In this document: in pieces, positions 41,975 through 54,198 of the stretch
How positions within the stretch are numbered: position 1 is the stretch's first letter
Layout: each line of letters starts with the position of its first letter
From: Rotaria sordida
Lineage: Eukaryota; Rotifera; Eurotatoria; Philodinida; Philodinidae
Length of the DNA: 64,000 bases
Direction: 5' to 3'
Assembly (NCBI GenBank): GCA_905250125.1
Contig: CAJNOL010000061.1
Coordinates: 62,001 to 126,000 of the forward strand
Made by a program: the position numbers and the translations under genes
The notes under the pieces: model-generated
What the model saw: only the letters and a program-made list of their open reading frames with translations
What the model was told of the DNA's origin: nothing
The model's database searches: none

Positions 41975-44900
41975 TCAATTCTGTTCATTGAAATACTGAT
42001 GATAAAATGCATAAATTTTCTCACGAGCACTTTGACCACCTCGAATACAATCCCATTTTGTTTGTAATTGATGTGTTATACAATTAAAAGTTTGTTCAAT
42101 TTCATCGTCTGTTACATCATTTGTTAAACCAAGCATTGAATGTAATGTTGATTTGTTAAGTATTGTTTGAACAAATGTTTCATCTTGAGCAGTATATTCT
42201 TGTCCATCAAATGTATAATAATTAGTTGATTGTTGTGTTTCTGATGTTGTACATTGACCAGCTATACATGTTAAACCTTCACCCATATTCCATAATTTTG
42301 ATATTAATAAATTTTCATCAATTGAATTTGATGATATCATTGTATTAAGATTTAATCGAGCATACACAATTCCATGTGTATCTAATTGACGTTTACATGT
42401 TGATTTTTGATGATCAATACTATATTCAACAGATGATTCAAGATAAATAGTAAAATTTTCAAATAATTCATCGTCACCATTATGTTGATAAACATCACCA
42501 AAATCACGTCGAATAAAACGTACATATGGACATAAATCTTGACATATATAAAGTTCATCATCATTTATGTTATTATTTAATGGTCGTAAGATATTTTCAT
42601 TTTTAAAATTTGAATTAAGTGATGGAAATTGTTGTCGTAATTCATATTCAATTATATCCATTTGATCACTACGTGTACAAGGATTATATTGAAATTGTAT
42701 ACGAAAATCAAATATATCATCATATGTTTTAGTTTGTTCAAATTTTGATGAACTACGATCTCGAATAACGTCTAAAAAAACAAAAACATATATAATCATT
42801 TTTTTTTCTTTAATGAATTTTTCATAACTTTTATCAATACTTTAGTTTTTTTTCTAATGATTGAAATTCCTGTGAAAACAAAACTATAAAAAATTTACAT
42901 GTACTAATTATGAGAATAATGTATTAAAATCTTGCTAGATTATCCAAGATAAATATATCATAAAAAAACAAAAAGAAAGATTTCATGATGTAACGAATAC
43001 AAAAAAAATCATACAATGTAATGTTTTTATTGAATGATTATATTTCAATCAAACGTAAAAAACAAAATTATTCTCAGTATAACTCTATTGAAACTAAAAG
43101 ATAGAACTCACACGTGTACCTGCGTCTCATTATATTAATATGACACGCGTGTAAAGTCGAAAATCCTTTGCATACTATAGTTGTTTTCGAAAGATAATCG
43201 ATCATTAGAGACATGACCTATATCTTACTCATTTCTGCATTTCGAACACAAAATTTTTTTTATTTCTCTTTTTTTTAGTGACGTTCTGTTGTTTATTTGC
43301 TCTATTGCCATTCGTTCGTTATTTTTCGTTTTCTGTTCTTAATTAAGCACTATTATCATTCGAATCATTTTTTAACGAATAAATAAACAGGTCGTATATA
43401 TTCATTATATGCTTGGTCATGTCGCACTTTTTATCTTGATCATATGACTACTATGACAAATTAACGCATGACTACTCGTCATTGTTGATATCTTCAATAT
43501 AAATGTTTATAGGCGGAAAGATTACTGACTACACTATTTTGAAAATTCACAAACATATTCCAGTCATTTGAACTTCGACAAAGATTTTGAAATGTTGTAG
43601 AACAGTGTAAAACTTGTTGTTAATGCTATTCAGCATCCTTTTTTCTTTGCTAATAAATTCTGGAAAAGGAGTCTGGTGACAGTTATTTTCAGTCGCGATG
43701 GAAAGCATATCCAATGATCTTTGGCTCCGGTTGCAATGAATGGGAGAGCCGCAAAACTTCGACTTAAAACTAATACTCATTATACTTTTTTCTTCGACAA
43801 ACATCATATGAGTTCCAAAAAAATGCAGAACTTGATCTAGTGAATGACATTAAATTGGTCGAAAGAAAAAATGTCGAGAAAAAAATAGCGAATATAAAAA
43901 ATGGTGAAGGAAAAAAATGTCGAAAACTTTATAGTACGAGAATAGAACACCAATCATATTAGAATGTCGAAAAAGCTTATTTTAACATTCTCTACTAACA
44001 GGATGAGGATATTTTACTACATACAAATATGTAATAGATATCTAAACAGGATATTCATACGTTGTTAAAACTGAAAGCAAGCTGAATTTGATCACTCAGG
44101 AGTCTGATTGAAAGATTGTCGATGAAATTGATCGCATTTATGAGGAGTAGAGAAACTTTTTGAGAGGTATTGAGAAAAAAGATGCATAAAATATTGGAGA
44201 TTTTCTAAGGGAAAATATCGAAAATGGGCGGATCAACTGCAGCGCAGAACATTCCTGTGGTTAGATACCAACAAAAAATAGGCTTGTCGATATATGTTGT
44301 CGGTTAGGAAAGGACAGAATATCGGTGTGAGACGTGACAATAAGATACAGACCTAATTAGAACTACGAACTACCGATTCAGATTCGCGTCTTCAAGTAGA
44401 TACCAGTATAGAACTGAAAGATATAGTGTCACTTAGTGATGTCTAGAACATTTTCAATAGTGTGAGTCAAATATATATTTTCACTGTTTTTATATGATCG
44501 ACATTTTTTCTTTCGTCATAATTGTTTTCGCCTTTTCTCGTGTCGACATTTTCGTTTACGCTATTCTCTTTCGTTCGCTATTTTTTCTTTCGGTCATTTT
44601 GATACATACCGATCTAGTTTCAATTTCGAATCTGATAGCATCTTATAATCGTAAAACAATAAATTTTCTTATCATTGAATATACAACTGTGATGAGTTAA
44701 CCCTATCGTATAATTGTATATTCTTTTTCATATGTTCCTCTTTCCTACGTATCTTCGCTTATTATTAGAAAGTTAAAAAAAAAAAATCTTGTATTTTGAT
44801 TTACCTATATTTGATGTTCTTTGAAAATCTTTTGAAAATTCAATAATTGAATAATGTAATGATGGATCAACTATACAAACATGAGTTTGATTATCATCTG

Positions 44901-46947
44901 ATTGTAAATAAATTCGAAAAACATGTTTTTGTTGTTGAACATAATATTGATATCCTTCAAGTTTTTCAACAAATTTCCGAGTTTGACTAATTGGTTTAAC
45001 ATTACAAAATGATGAACGTAAACTATTATCCGTTTGTTTAGAATCATGGATTGATTGATAATAATATTGATTATCAGTTGTTGGAATTTTTTTTTGAATA
45101 AGATTATAAATTTGTTCAATTGAATATTTATAATTAAAACGAAAACGTCTAGAAAAAAAATATGCAACACCTGTTCGAACACTAACAACATATGATGATA
45201 ATTCATGATATGGTATTGATTCTAAAACTTGTTTTACATAATTTGAAAATTCTTCATATGTTTCATGTGATGATGTTTGATGATTATTGAAAACTTGTGG
45301 TAAATATAATTTTTTTGAATGATGGTGACGAGAACGTGTACCAAGATATTCAATAAAACGAATTCTAATCGAATTTATCGATGATGCATTTTCGAAAAGA
45401 ATAAAACATTTCGTCGGTGTACGAGAATCGGATAATTGACGTTGATTAATTAAATGATTAATTTGCATTGAATCACAATTCGATGTATTTATTAATGATG
45501 ATTGACAATTATTATTATTCTCTGATGTTGAATTATTACCTTTTATTTTTAATGAAAAATAAAAAAGAATTTTGAAACAATTTTATTCATATTTATATTA
45601 AAGGTAACTTAGGTTTTTAATCTTTGTCTTGTATTCTGTGTCTTTTTCTCACCAAATAAATCAAATCAGCACTGATATTTTTTCTCATTCACTATAAACT
45701 ATTATTTATTATTTTTTTTTTTTTTTTCTTCGTCGACTAACGATTAAATACATAGGATAATGTGTTTGTCTCAAAATATCATATCAATATTTTGATAACG
45801 AAGAAAGAAAAAAAAAAATAATCAATGAATGGAAAATAAAATATAACAACGTGATTCAATTTCGAACTATTTTTTTTTGTGAAGATGAGAAAAAAATGTC
45901 AAAAAAAAAACTGTAGCAAAAAGTTTTTTGTTAATTGAATAGTAAATCTATAAATAAACACTATTTTAATAAGTCGAAAATATATCCATAGAATCATACC
46001 TATCAAATAAGAGTCTATTATAAATGAGACAAAAAAAAAAACAACGTTCTCTAATAAATATAAATAAATCCTTTTCATTCTTTTTTTGTTCTTGAATAGA
46101 AATTTATAAAAGAATGGGTAAGAGTATTTTTGATCAGCAACTTTTTTTTTCAGCATTCATTCCACATTATTACTTTACAATAAAGTATATATGTTGCTTC
46201 AAGGTAACAATAACCTCATCCTCACACGGTAGTACTCTCCCACTATAAATTAGTTAAGAGTATTCTTGACCTAGATAAGAACTAACGTATAATGAATAAA
46301 GCAAACAGTATAATTTATTACAATGTTTTTAAATGGATAGGTCATTTTTCTCTAAAAGTATGATGATCGAAGTAGAAGAATTCTTTGAGAACGAGAACAA
46401 TACATGTCTAATAACTTCTCTCCGTAAGAGAAGTCTGTCGTTCATTAATTGATTGCACACAAAATTCGAACTTTAATTAGTATATTTATATCAAAATATG
46501 CTTAGTTTTCAGTTGTAAAATTTTGAAAATCATCGAAATTGTTTTAGTTTTTTTTAAAAAAAACTCTTTTAATTAAAAATTATGAAAACCAATAAGAGAC
46601 AATAGAAGACTTCGTTGAGAAATTTCTATGCTTGAACAAAATAGTCAACTGAAGATATTCTATTGCCAGAAGAGATTTAATCATGGTTGCTTTCCTAATA
46701 GTTCAACATTCTTTGATATCATTTCTATGAAGATAAATCTCAAAAGAAAAGTTCAGTGTTTTCTGTTTCATAAGAGTTTAATGAAATAATTTTCGATCTC
46801 ACATAAAATTTATTATAAATAATTTAAAAACGCTATTGAACTAGACCAGACTTTGATTGATTTCTCTTAAAAAAAAAACAAACTATAAAATGTCTATAAA
46901 TAATTTATTTACTTACGATTATAATTGTATGTAAAATTATTTGCCAT
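41975..46947 (-). CDS. Unrecognised protein with a degenerate J-domain-like C-terminus
   Basis: Three exons on the minus strand (46917-46947, 44805-45539, 41975-42771) join in frame to 520 residues. I do not recognise the family. The N-terminus is Asn/Ser-rich. The middle contains SSYVVSVRTGVAYFFSRRF and a stretch of Tyr/Gln-rich sequence. After the second intron come FDFRIQFQYNPC and DLCPYVRFIRRDFGDVY. The last 60 residues (LHSMLGLTNDVTDDEIEQTF and onwards) look like helices I-III of a J domain, but the HPD motif needed to stimulate Hsp70 is missing. No signal peptide or membrane segment. The introns are long for this genome (2033 and 1377 nt). Start is 35 bases after ATTAAATAG. It lies 147 nt upstream of the TPD52-family start. 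Confidence 0.7.
43855..44597. repeat. Candidate element with inverted ends inside an intron of the unrecognised gene
   Basis: The end at about 43855-43930 (TCGAAAGAAAAAATGTCGA, AAAAATAGCGAA, AAATGTCGAAAA) is mirrored near 44495-44597 (CGACATTTTTTCTTTCG, TCGACATTTTCG, TTCGCTATTTTTTCTTTCGG). About 560 bp lie between. The internal part shows no convincing ORF. The boundaries are approximate. Confidence 0.5.
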
Positions 46948-47158
46948 AATGATAATGATTGATGTTATTGAGTTATTTATATCTATTTAATAAAAATCAT
47001 TATATTTTCAATAAACAAATAAAAAAAAAAAAATCATTCATGTATCATCTATTAAAATTTTCTTTAAAATTAAAAACAAAACATAGAATTCTCAAATATA
47101 GGAAAATACAAAACATCTATTTAACAAAGTATTATTCAAAATCATTCGATAAACAAAA

Positions 47159-50100
47159 TCATAGAGCATCATAATGAAATCGTTGTGATTGCAGTTTTCG
47201 TTCACGATCATCTTCAACCTAGAATAAATGTAATTTTCAGATTATTTTTAACTTATACAACAAAAGAAAAAAAAAACACAAACTTTTTCTCGATATTGTA
47301 ATATAGCAAGTACACCTGCTAACACAACAAGTGTTACACTTAATGCAATACCCGTATGTAAAATCATTCGACTAGGTGTTATGAAAAGTTTACTATGCCA
47401 TCTATATAATAAAACAAAAAAAAAAACGTTTTTTTTTTCTTTCTTTTATTATTTAATTTTTTCTTTTCTTTGAACTTACTTTTCTGGATTCATTAATGGT
47501 GATGGTACGACAACAATTTGTGAATTCGGTATCATTTGAGTATATGTTCGAACTAATTGATTCTATAAAGATAATGGATGATCTTAGAGAAATACATATA
47601 CATATATATATATATGTAATACAAACTGATCGACTATTGGGTGGAATTGCAACGGTAAGTTTTTCTACGAAATTTGGTGTTGCACCAAGACCAATTATTA
47701 CATAAGGTAATTCAAGTGTTAATTGACCTGACTGAGACATTTGAACAGCTAAAAACAAATCATTTGATTCTAACTGTCAAGAAAATCTATTCTGTTCTAT
47801 CCCATATCATATTTCATAATTTTCTAATTAAATCATTTCGATTAGATCGAACTGCTGAGGATAGTGGCAAATGAAGAAGATAAAAACTAAGGAAGACAAT
47901 CCAATTTAGAATAAAAAAAAATTTCACTGCACGTGTTTTTTAGAGTACGACTAGGATCTGAAAAAATTTAATTAATCGGTTATGATTCCCAAAATTGACC
48001 TCCGACAAAGCGTCTCCCTCCTCTCTGCTTCCTTATTGACATCTTAGATCTGCCATTAGATGAAAGAATATTGTATAAATTCAATCTACCTGATAATTGA
48101 ATCCAATTATCTTTAATTCCATCTAAAATAGTAATTGTTTCCATTTTAACCGATTGACCCGGTTGATCATTACCATAAGGCTGAAAGAAAACAATTATTG
48201 AAATTATTATTATTGTTTTTTGTTTAATAAATCTACCAATTTATTTTGATGAGAACATGTATCACATGAAAAAGTGCTAAGAACTAAAATAAATAAATTT
48301 TGAAATTTTAATTTTCTTCTTATTTTTAATTTACCCATCACTTTAATAAAATGTACATCTTGTACAAGTGAATTTTGAAAACCAATTAATTGAAAATTTT
48401 GTTTTGAATTTCCTTGTAAAACAAGTAAATCTGGATAACCCTTTAAAGAATAAAAACAAAAAAAATGTGTTAAAAATGATTTAAATTCATTTGATTATAA
48501 AATTTACATCTTCTAAAACATCAAAAAATACTGCAAGTGATGCATTTGTTGCTGCCAATACAAATATTTCATCAGCTTGAGGTATAAATGTTCGATTATA
48601 AGTACAGTGTAAATTATTATCAGGACCACATGCACGATTTTGAAGAATAATTGAAACAGTACTACCGTTTGAACTGAAATTTAAAGTTTATTTTTGATTT
48701 TTTTGTTTATCAGAATTAATAAACACAACAATATCTTGTCATTTTATTTAATAGTATAAAATCGATAAACTCTAGTAAATTATTAATCTTTTCATAGTAG
48801 GTTTTATTATAAATATTATTCCTTTCTATTAATAGTTAGAATGTAAAATATTTAATTTTTGTCTTTGTTCAAACATCATGTCACAAATATGATTAATATC
48901 TTTTTATCATGCGATATTAATTTACAAATCTCAAGAGATTTTGCTAAAAATTTTACGTTAATATTAAAAGAACTTTCTTTATGTTTCATATTTTTACTAG
49001 ACAGAAATTTCATTGATGATCATTTTGAATTATTAATGACCTTGTAGCAGGAATCCTTTATTATAAATGAAGAAGAACTCTACAATTCAATTTAACGAGA
49101 ATCTGTTAAAATTTTCCTTCCCCTATTGCGACTAAGATTACATGTCTATTAAATATTTTTTGCACAAATTGCAATTTTTGTTTTTATGATCTTTATGATT
49201 GTTTCTTAACTTTTACATATGAATTTTAAACAAAATACTAAGTCTACTTCTACAATCGAAACATTTCAAACTGAATATGGAAGTGTTATATATATATATA
49301 TATATCATTGCTTGATTGTGACTATCGTAATTAATAGTTTGAGATTTACCTTGCCTTCATAACAGCTACCATATCTGGATAACCATCAAGATTATAATCA
49401 GCGATTTTAATACTGATAGGTATATAATCAAATGGTGATGGAAATTCATTCTTCGAAGGAAATCTTAAATCATTACCGAATTGAATTGGTAATTGATACC
49501 ACTAAAAAAACACATCATTTTTATTAATATAAAATTTTATTTTTTATAAAATTGTAACTTACTTCATTATTATCTCGTACATAAATTCGACTATCTGAAC
49601 AATCGAAATTCATACAAACTGGTAGAATATGTTCTAATTCACCATCAGCATCTAATAAAAGAAAATATATTATTAAAAATAAAAACTATTTTTTAATGAT
49701 TAACCTATATCAGCAAATGTTGACAAATGATAAATAGCAATATTGGATGGTGGATCATATTCTGTAATTAATGTCATTTGTGTTATTGGTAATTCATAAA
49801 CACGAAATTTTGGTTTATTTTTATGATTAATTGTTAAAAATAAATCTATTTATTAAGACAAAAAAAAACAAACATTGAACTCTTTGAATGTTGTTTTATG
49901 TTAATCTAACCTGCAACAAGATCATTATTGAGATCAACTGTAGCTTGTGTTGAATTTGGATAAAGATTATCAACATTAATTAATATTTCAAAATTATTTA
50001 CAGTACGATTTTTACTTAAAAATTATAAAAGAAAAAAGAAAAATTTATTTATAAATAAAATAAAAAATTTTTCGTACAAAGTTAAACAAGCTGGTTTATA

Positions 50101-51587
50101 ATTAATTTTATCATTACTAATCATACCCAATAATTCAACATATGAATCACCATTAGCACTAAATAAATAAAAACAAAATCCTTCAAAATAAGTTCAAAAT
50201 TAACAAAAATTCTTTTACTCAAGAGTTGTTGGAATTGTTTGAAATAAATAATCTATTGGTTGAAGATCGCCTGAAAAATTAAAATTTATTTAAAATAATT
50301 TTCTTTCTATCTTCTTAACTACAACAAAAATTTTCTATAATGTAGACACCATCGAAACTGACCACAAGTGTCCACTTTATGGAAGTGCCTTTTTTTTTGC
50401 AACTTAAAAGTATTCAATTGTAATTGCTCTTTGACTGCACAAGATGATCTTTTGCCTTTTCCCAACAATTACTTAAGTAGAGGTAAATCAACTCGTGTCG
50501 ACATGACCTGATGTTACACCAAGCATTGTTACAATTGTTTTTTTTCTTTTAAATATTTATGGTTAGTCTACTTCCTTTTTTAATGTGTCGCATGATTGTT
50601 TATCATAATGCAATACACATAACATCCTGTTTTTTGTCGTTCTGTATGTGAATGACAGGATCTATGTTGATGACATTGCAAAGATTGTTATTGTTTATGG
50701 AACTAGAAATCAATGTTTACTGCTCAGAATAAGGATGTGCTCATATAGAGAGGCTTTACAATAGAGCTATTACATGTTCATTTCGATAAAATAGAGAATG
50801 TCATCGAAGACATTTCACAATAAATATTTTTCTCATTTTACTAGTGTCTGAAACTCTCCGTCACATAATATAAGTAACAGTAAATAATACAAGATGCGTC
50901 AAATCGAGAAAAAAAATGGCAATCTATTTTTCCCAATAAGCAATATTTACTTCGTATATCTAGTTTTTAGTATTTTAAAAACTTGATTTTTGATATTTAC
51001 AAAAAAGTTTGTGCCCACAGATTCTATCTTATAGATTATTATAGAACAAAAAATCAATACTTACTTAATTTAATTCGATCACCCCATAGAAATCCACCAT
51101 TGTATACTGTTTGATCGGATGTTGTTTTATAAAGTATAAATAAATCAAGTTTACTATCTCCATCATAATCAGCTGCTAATGCATCGTAAATAATTCCTCT
51201 ATATGTAAGAAAAAAGAAACACATAAATAAACAAATGTAATTCTTTAACATGTTTACATACGTTATATTCACTATATATTGTACTTTAGATGTTGGTGAT
51301 CGATCATCATTAAGCATAACTCGAATACTATTACCTTTTGTATTTCGACAAAAAATATCAACAATTTTATCGGCATTAAAATCACCAAATGCTAATGGTA
51401 TACAATCATCAATAGCGAACTTTTTATTATTACTAAAATGTCCATCAAATACATATTTTTCATTATCAATATCATTTAGAGATTTTTTTGTATGAGCATT
51501 TATATCATTAATAATAAAATTAATGATTAATAAATAACGAAAAATTGTTGACCATTGTAAAAAACGAAATTTATTATCATGATCCAT
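47159..51587 (-). CDS. ITFG1: LINKIN / T-cell immunomodulatory protein homologue
   Basis: Type I membrane glycoprotein with an FG-GAP/VCBS beta-propeller ectodomain, involved in cell adhesion. Sixteen exons on the minus strand: 51262-51587, 51065-51198, 50219-50270, 50078-50158, 49911-50014, 49705-49845, 49563-49651, 49350-49501, 48508-48673, 48335-48440, 48237-48283, 48090-48180, 47627-47748, 47480-47562, 47284-47401 and 47159-47218. They give about 623 residues (human 612). A hydrophobic signal sequence lies near residues 12-31. FG-GAP calcium-loop motifs recur (DFNADKIVDIF, DYDGDSKLDLF, DANGDSYVEL, DADGELEHIL, DYNLDGYPDM). A membrane segment lies near 576-600. The cytoplasmic tail ends DDRERKLQSQRFHYDAL, nearly the human ending. 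The start is five bases after TTTTTCTAG; an out-of-frame ATG begins in that leader. Confidence 0.93.
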
Positions 51588-51592
51588 ATCAT

Positions 51593-54121
51593 CTAGAAAA
51601 AAAAATAATGAAATTTATAAAGTTTTTGTAATCATTTTAGGTATATATTTATCGAGATCATTATCATATGAATTAAATAGTTTAAATAAACGAGAAAAAT
51701 TTATGTGTAAGCAATACTATTTTGATTTAATCAAAGTTGGAAAAAAAAAGTAAATATTGTCAGATAAAAACAGTCAAGCGAACGATTCAGAATCAAAATA
51801 GTTCCATGCGTGCATATGACTGGTTAATTGTCTTTATCCAATGAAAAAGGATATGAGAAACCTATGATAAAATATATCAATAGCATAGGATTTATTAAAA
51901 TGCATCACAAAAATTTGATTGTACCTCGAACTTCAATATTTGTTATTATTCACAGATTAAATAAGGTACATAAGTGACATCTATCTAGCAGATTTACAAT
52001 AAAGAAAGATGAATTATTAAATTTGAGATAGGAAAACCTATACATTAGATAGAAAATGAATTGGTATGTTTCTCAAAAGAAAATTCATCACTGAAATCAA
52101 TCAAAGTCAATACAGTTTCGGTATTAGATATTGTTTGAATTTTTTATATAAATATAGTTTGATATATTGTGAACATATGACGAGTATGGATGTGGACATG
52201 AGGGTATCTTCTTTCTGCATACTAACTTTCATATTAATACCCATATTCAAAACTTTAGTTTCAAAACAAACGAATGTCATATTCATTTGTTTCGAAACTG
52301 AAATTCTAATGTTTAAAATCTTAGAAATACGAATATATATTTAGGACGTTGTACTGTCATATCGAATAAAATCGATCTTCTCAGCAATGAAATAATGTTT
52401 TTTAAAAATCTTGCATAATTTTTTTTCCTTACTCTATGACGAATAAAATCCAAAATTCAGCTAGATGTTGAGGTTACTGATATTTGGTATTGTCGGAATA
52501 GTTCGATTTTTATAAGCTTTTCTGATTTTTTTTAAAAACTTAATTCCTAAGTTTCACTACAAAAACATCGTCTGAATAATTCAAAAACAGTATTTTTATG
52601 GGTAATTAAACGAGCTCTATTTAACCGTAGCAAAAAAACGTCAAGGAAATTTTGCACATACTTCGAATTGCCGACGCCTTAAAAATCACATTGATTCCGT
52701 TTGCCTTGGAATTATTACATTTTCGTAAGGACGAAACAAAAATTTGAAAAGATTGTACATTCGAAAGCACCATTAGTTAATCGATTAAGTGCAAATCGAT
52801 GAATTTATTTTTTATAAGTGCTTGTATTTTTTTTTGTAACATATTCGACACGATTTATTGAATTCAATCATTCAAATATGAAGTTATAATTGTTCATCTA
52901 CTGTGTAATATGTAAAATTATGTTTCATTTAAAGCTTACGATTTCGTTAATTGAAATCTATTATTACGCTGTTATTCTAACAGGAAGTATACAAGATTTT
53001 GCACGAGTACACAAACAAATTTATCGCTTTAAAAATGCAGTCTTTTGATAAAGCCTTGACAAACATGAATATTGAACGGATTTTTTGGTCTTCAAGTAGA
53101 ACGACTAATCTTGTGTAGTGTCTTTTCCCTATCACTGCAATTGATTTTCTCGTGCCGAAAATTGTCCGAAATTCTGTACGAAATAAACAATAGAATTTAT
53201 CTATCGTAAAGCCAATCTCCTCACAAAGCGTCTGTAACAAACATTTCTGATCCAGTTTCTGGCTGCCACCGTTGAATTACAACTGTTCAGTATTGTATTC
53301 TTCTATTATTCGAAAAGATTTGATTCCATTAAAAACTAAACGGAATACTGCACGAAAAACAAGCGCTTCATAACTTTTGTTGCAGGGATTCTCTTTAAGT
53401 GAGTATTTGATGAAGAATGTGCTTAGGATAATTTCTTCAGAACGAATAATTTTAACAGCGAAATATCTAGTATTCGTAATGGTGCAAATATTTGTACGAT
53501 GGCTATTATTTGAGGACCGTCTACCTCCATTTTTGGTCGATGCGAACAGTTGTAATCAATCAATATTTTGATTTTCTACTCACGGACGATACTAGTTACA
53601 TTGTAAGAAATTATTTGAGAGAAGGTCAGCCGCGAAACCCTCATGACTGTCTCGTTGCACGGTATGATACCATAATACCACCGTATCTGGGATTGTCAAC
53701 CGGAATTTTTCAGTAACAGCGAACAAATGCGATCACTCAGTATTTCGAGGTTTTAGTCATTCGGAAATGTTGCGATCGGTCTAGGAAATAATATGGTAGC
53801 GTGTGCGAAAAAGCAAAAGTCGTTCATATTCCTCGAGGATGTTATCTTTAGAAGGGCTATAATGCTAAGATTCCGCGTAAGTTTTCTGTCATAGCCCTCA
53901 ATTACATTAATATAGCAATCTCATTTTTGTATCATTCGACGACGCTGCAACGACGGTGATGAAGCATTTGAGAAGGATGCGGATATTTTGTATAATAAAC
54001 ATGCTGAAGAAATCATATATTTGGAACACATCTGGTAGGATATAGTTATTCGATATTATATGGTAGGATTTATAATAGGAATCTTTTTATGAAATATTAA
54101 GCTAAAGAAAGTCCTGATTAA
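51593..54121. other. Intergenic DNA upstream of ITFG1
   Basis: No gene supported. A hairpin (AGTTTCAAAACAAACGAATG against its imperfect complement) lies at 52257-52300. From about 53490 to 54000 GC rises, but no frame shows a recognisable domain. Confidence 0.4.
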
Positions 54122-54198
54122 CACAAAACCGAATAAGGATTCGGATCTTAGACGTATACATTGAGAAGCCATGGCACTAACCGCTGAGCCGTTTTGCG
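54122..54198 (-). tRNA. tRNA-like sequence, probably a decayed tRNA or SINE head
   Basis: On the minus strand a 77-nt stretch has a 7-8 bp acceptor-like stem (CGCAAAAC with GTTTTGTG), an A-box-like GGCTCAGCGGTTAGTGCC and a B-box-like GATCCGAATCC in the right order and spacing. A seven-base anticodon-loop candidate TTCTCAA can be placed, but its stem has mismatches and the D stem has one. A functional tRNA is unlikely; a tRNA pseudogene or tRNA-derived SINE is more probable. Confidence 0.45.

Noticed and set aside
52977..53240. 87-residue minus-strand frame with two Cys
   Set aside because: No recognisable domain or splice partners; kept as intergenic.
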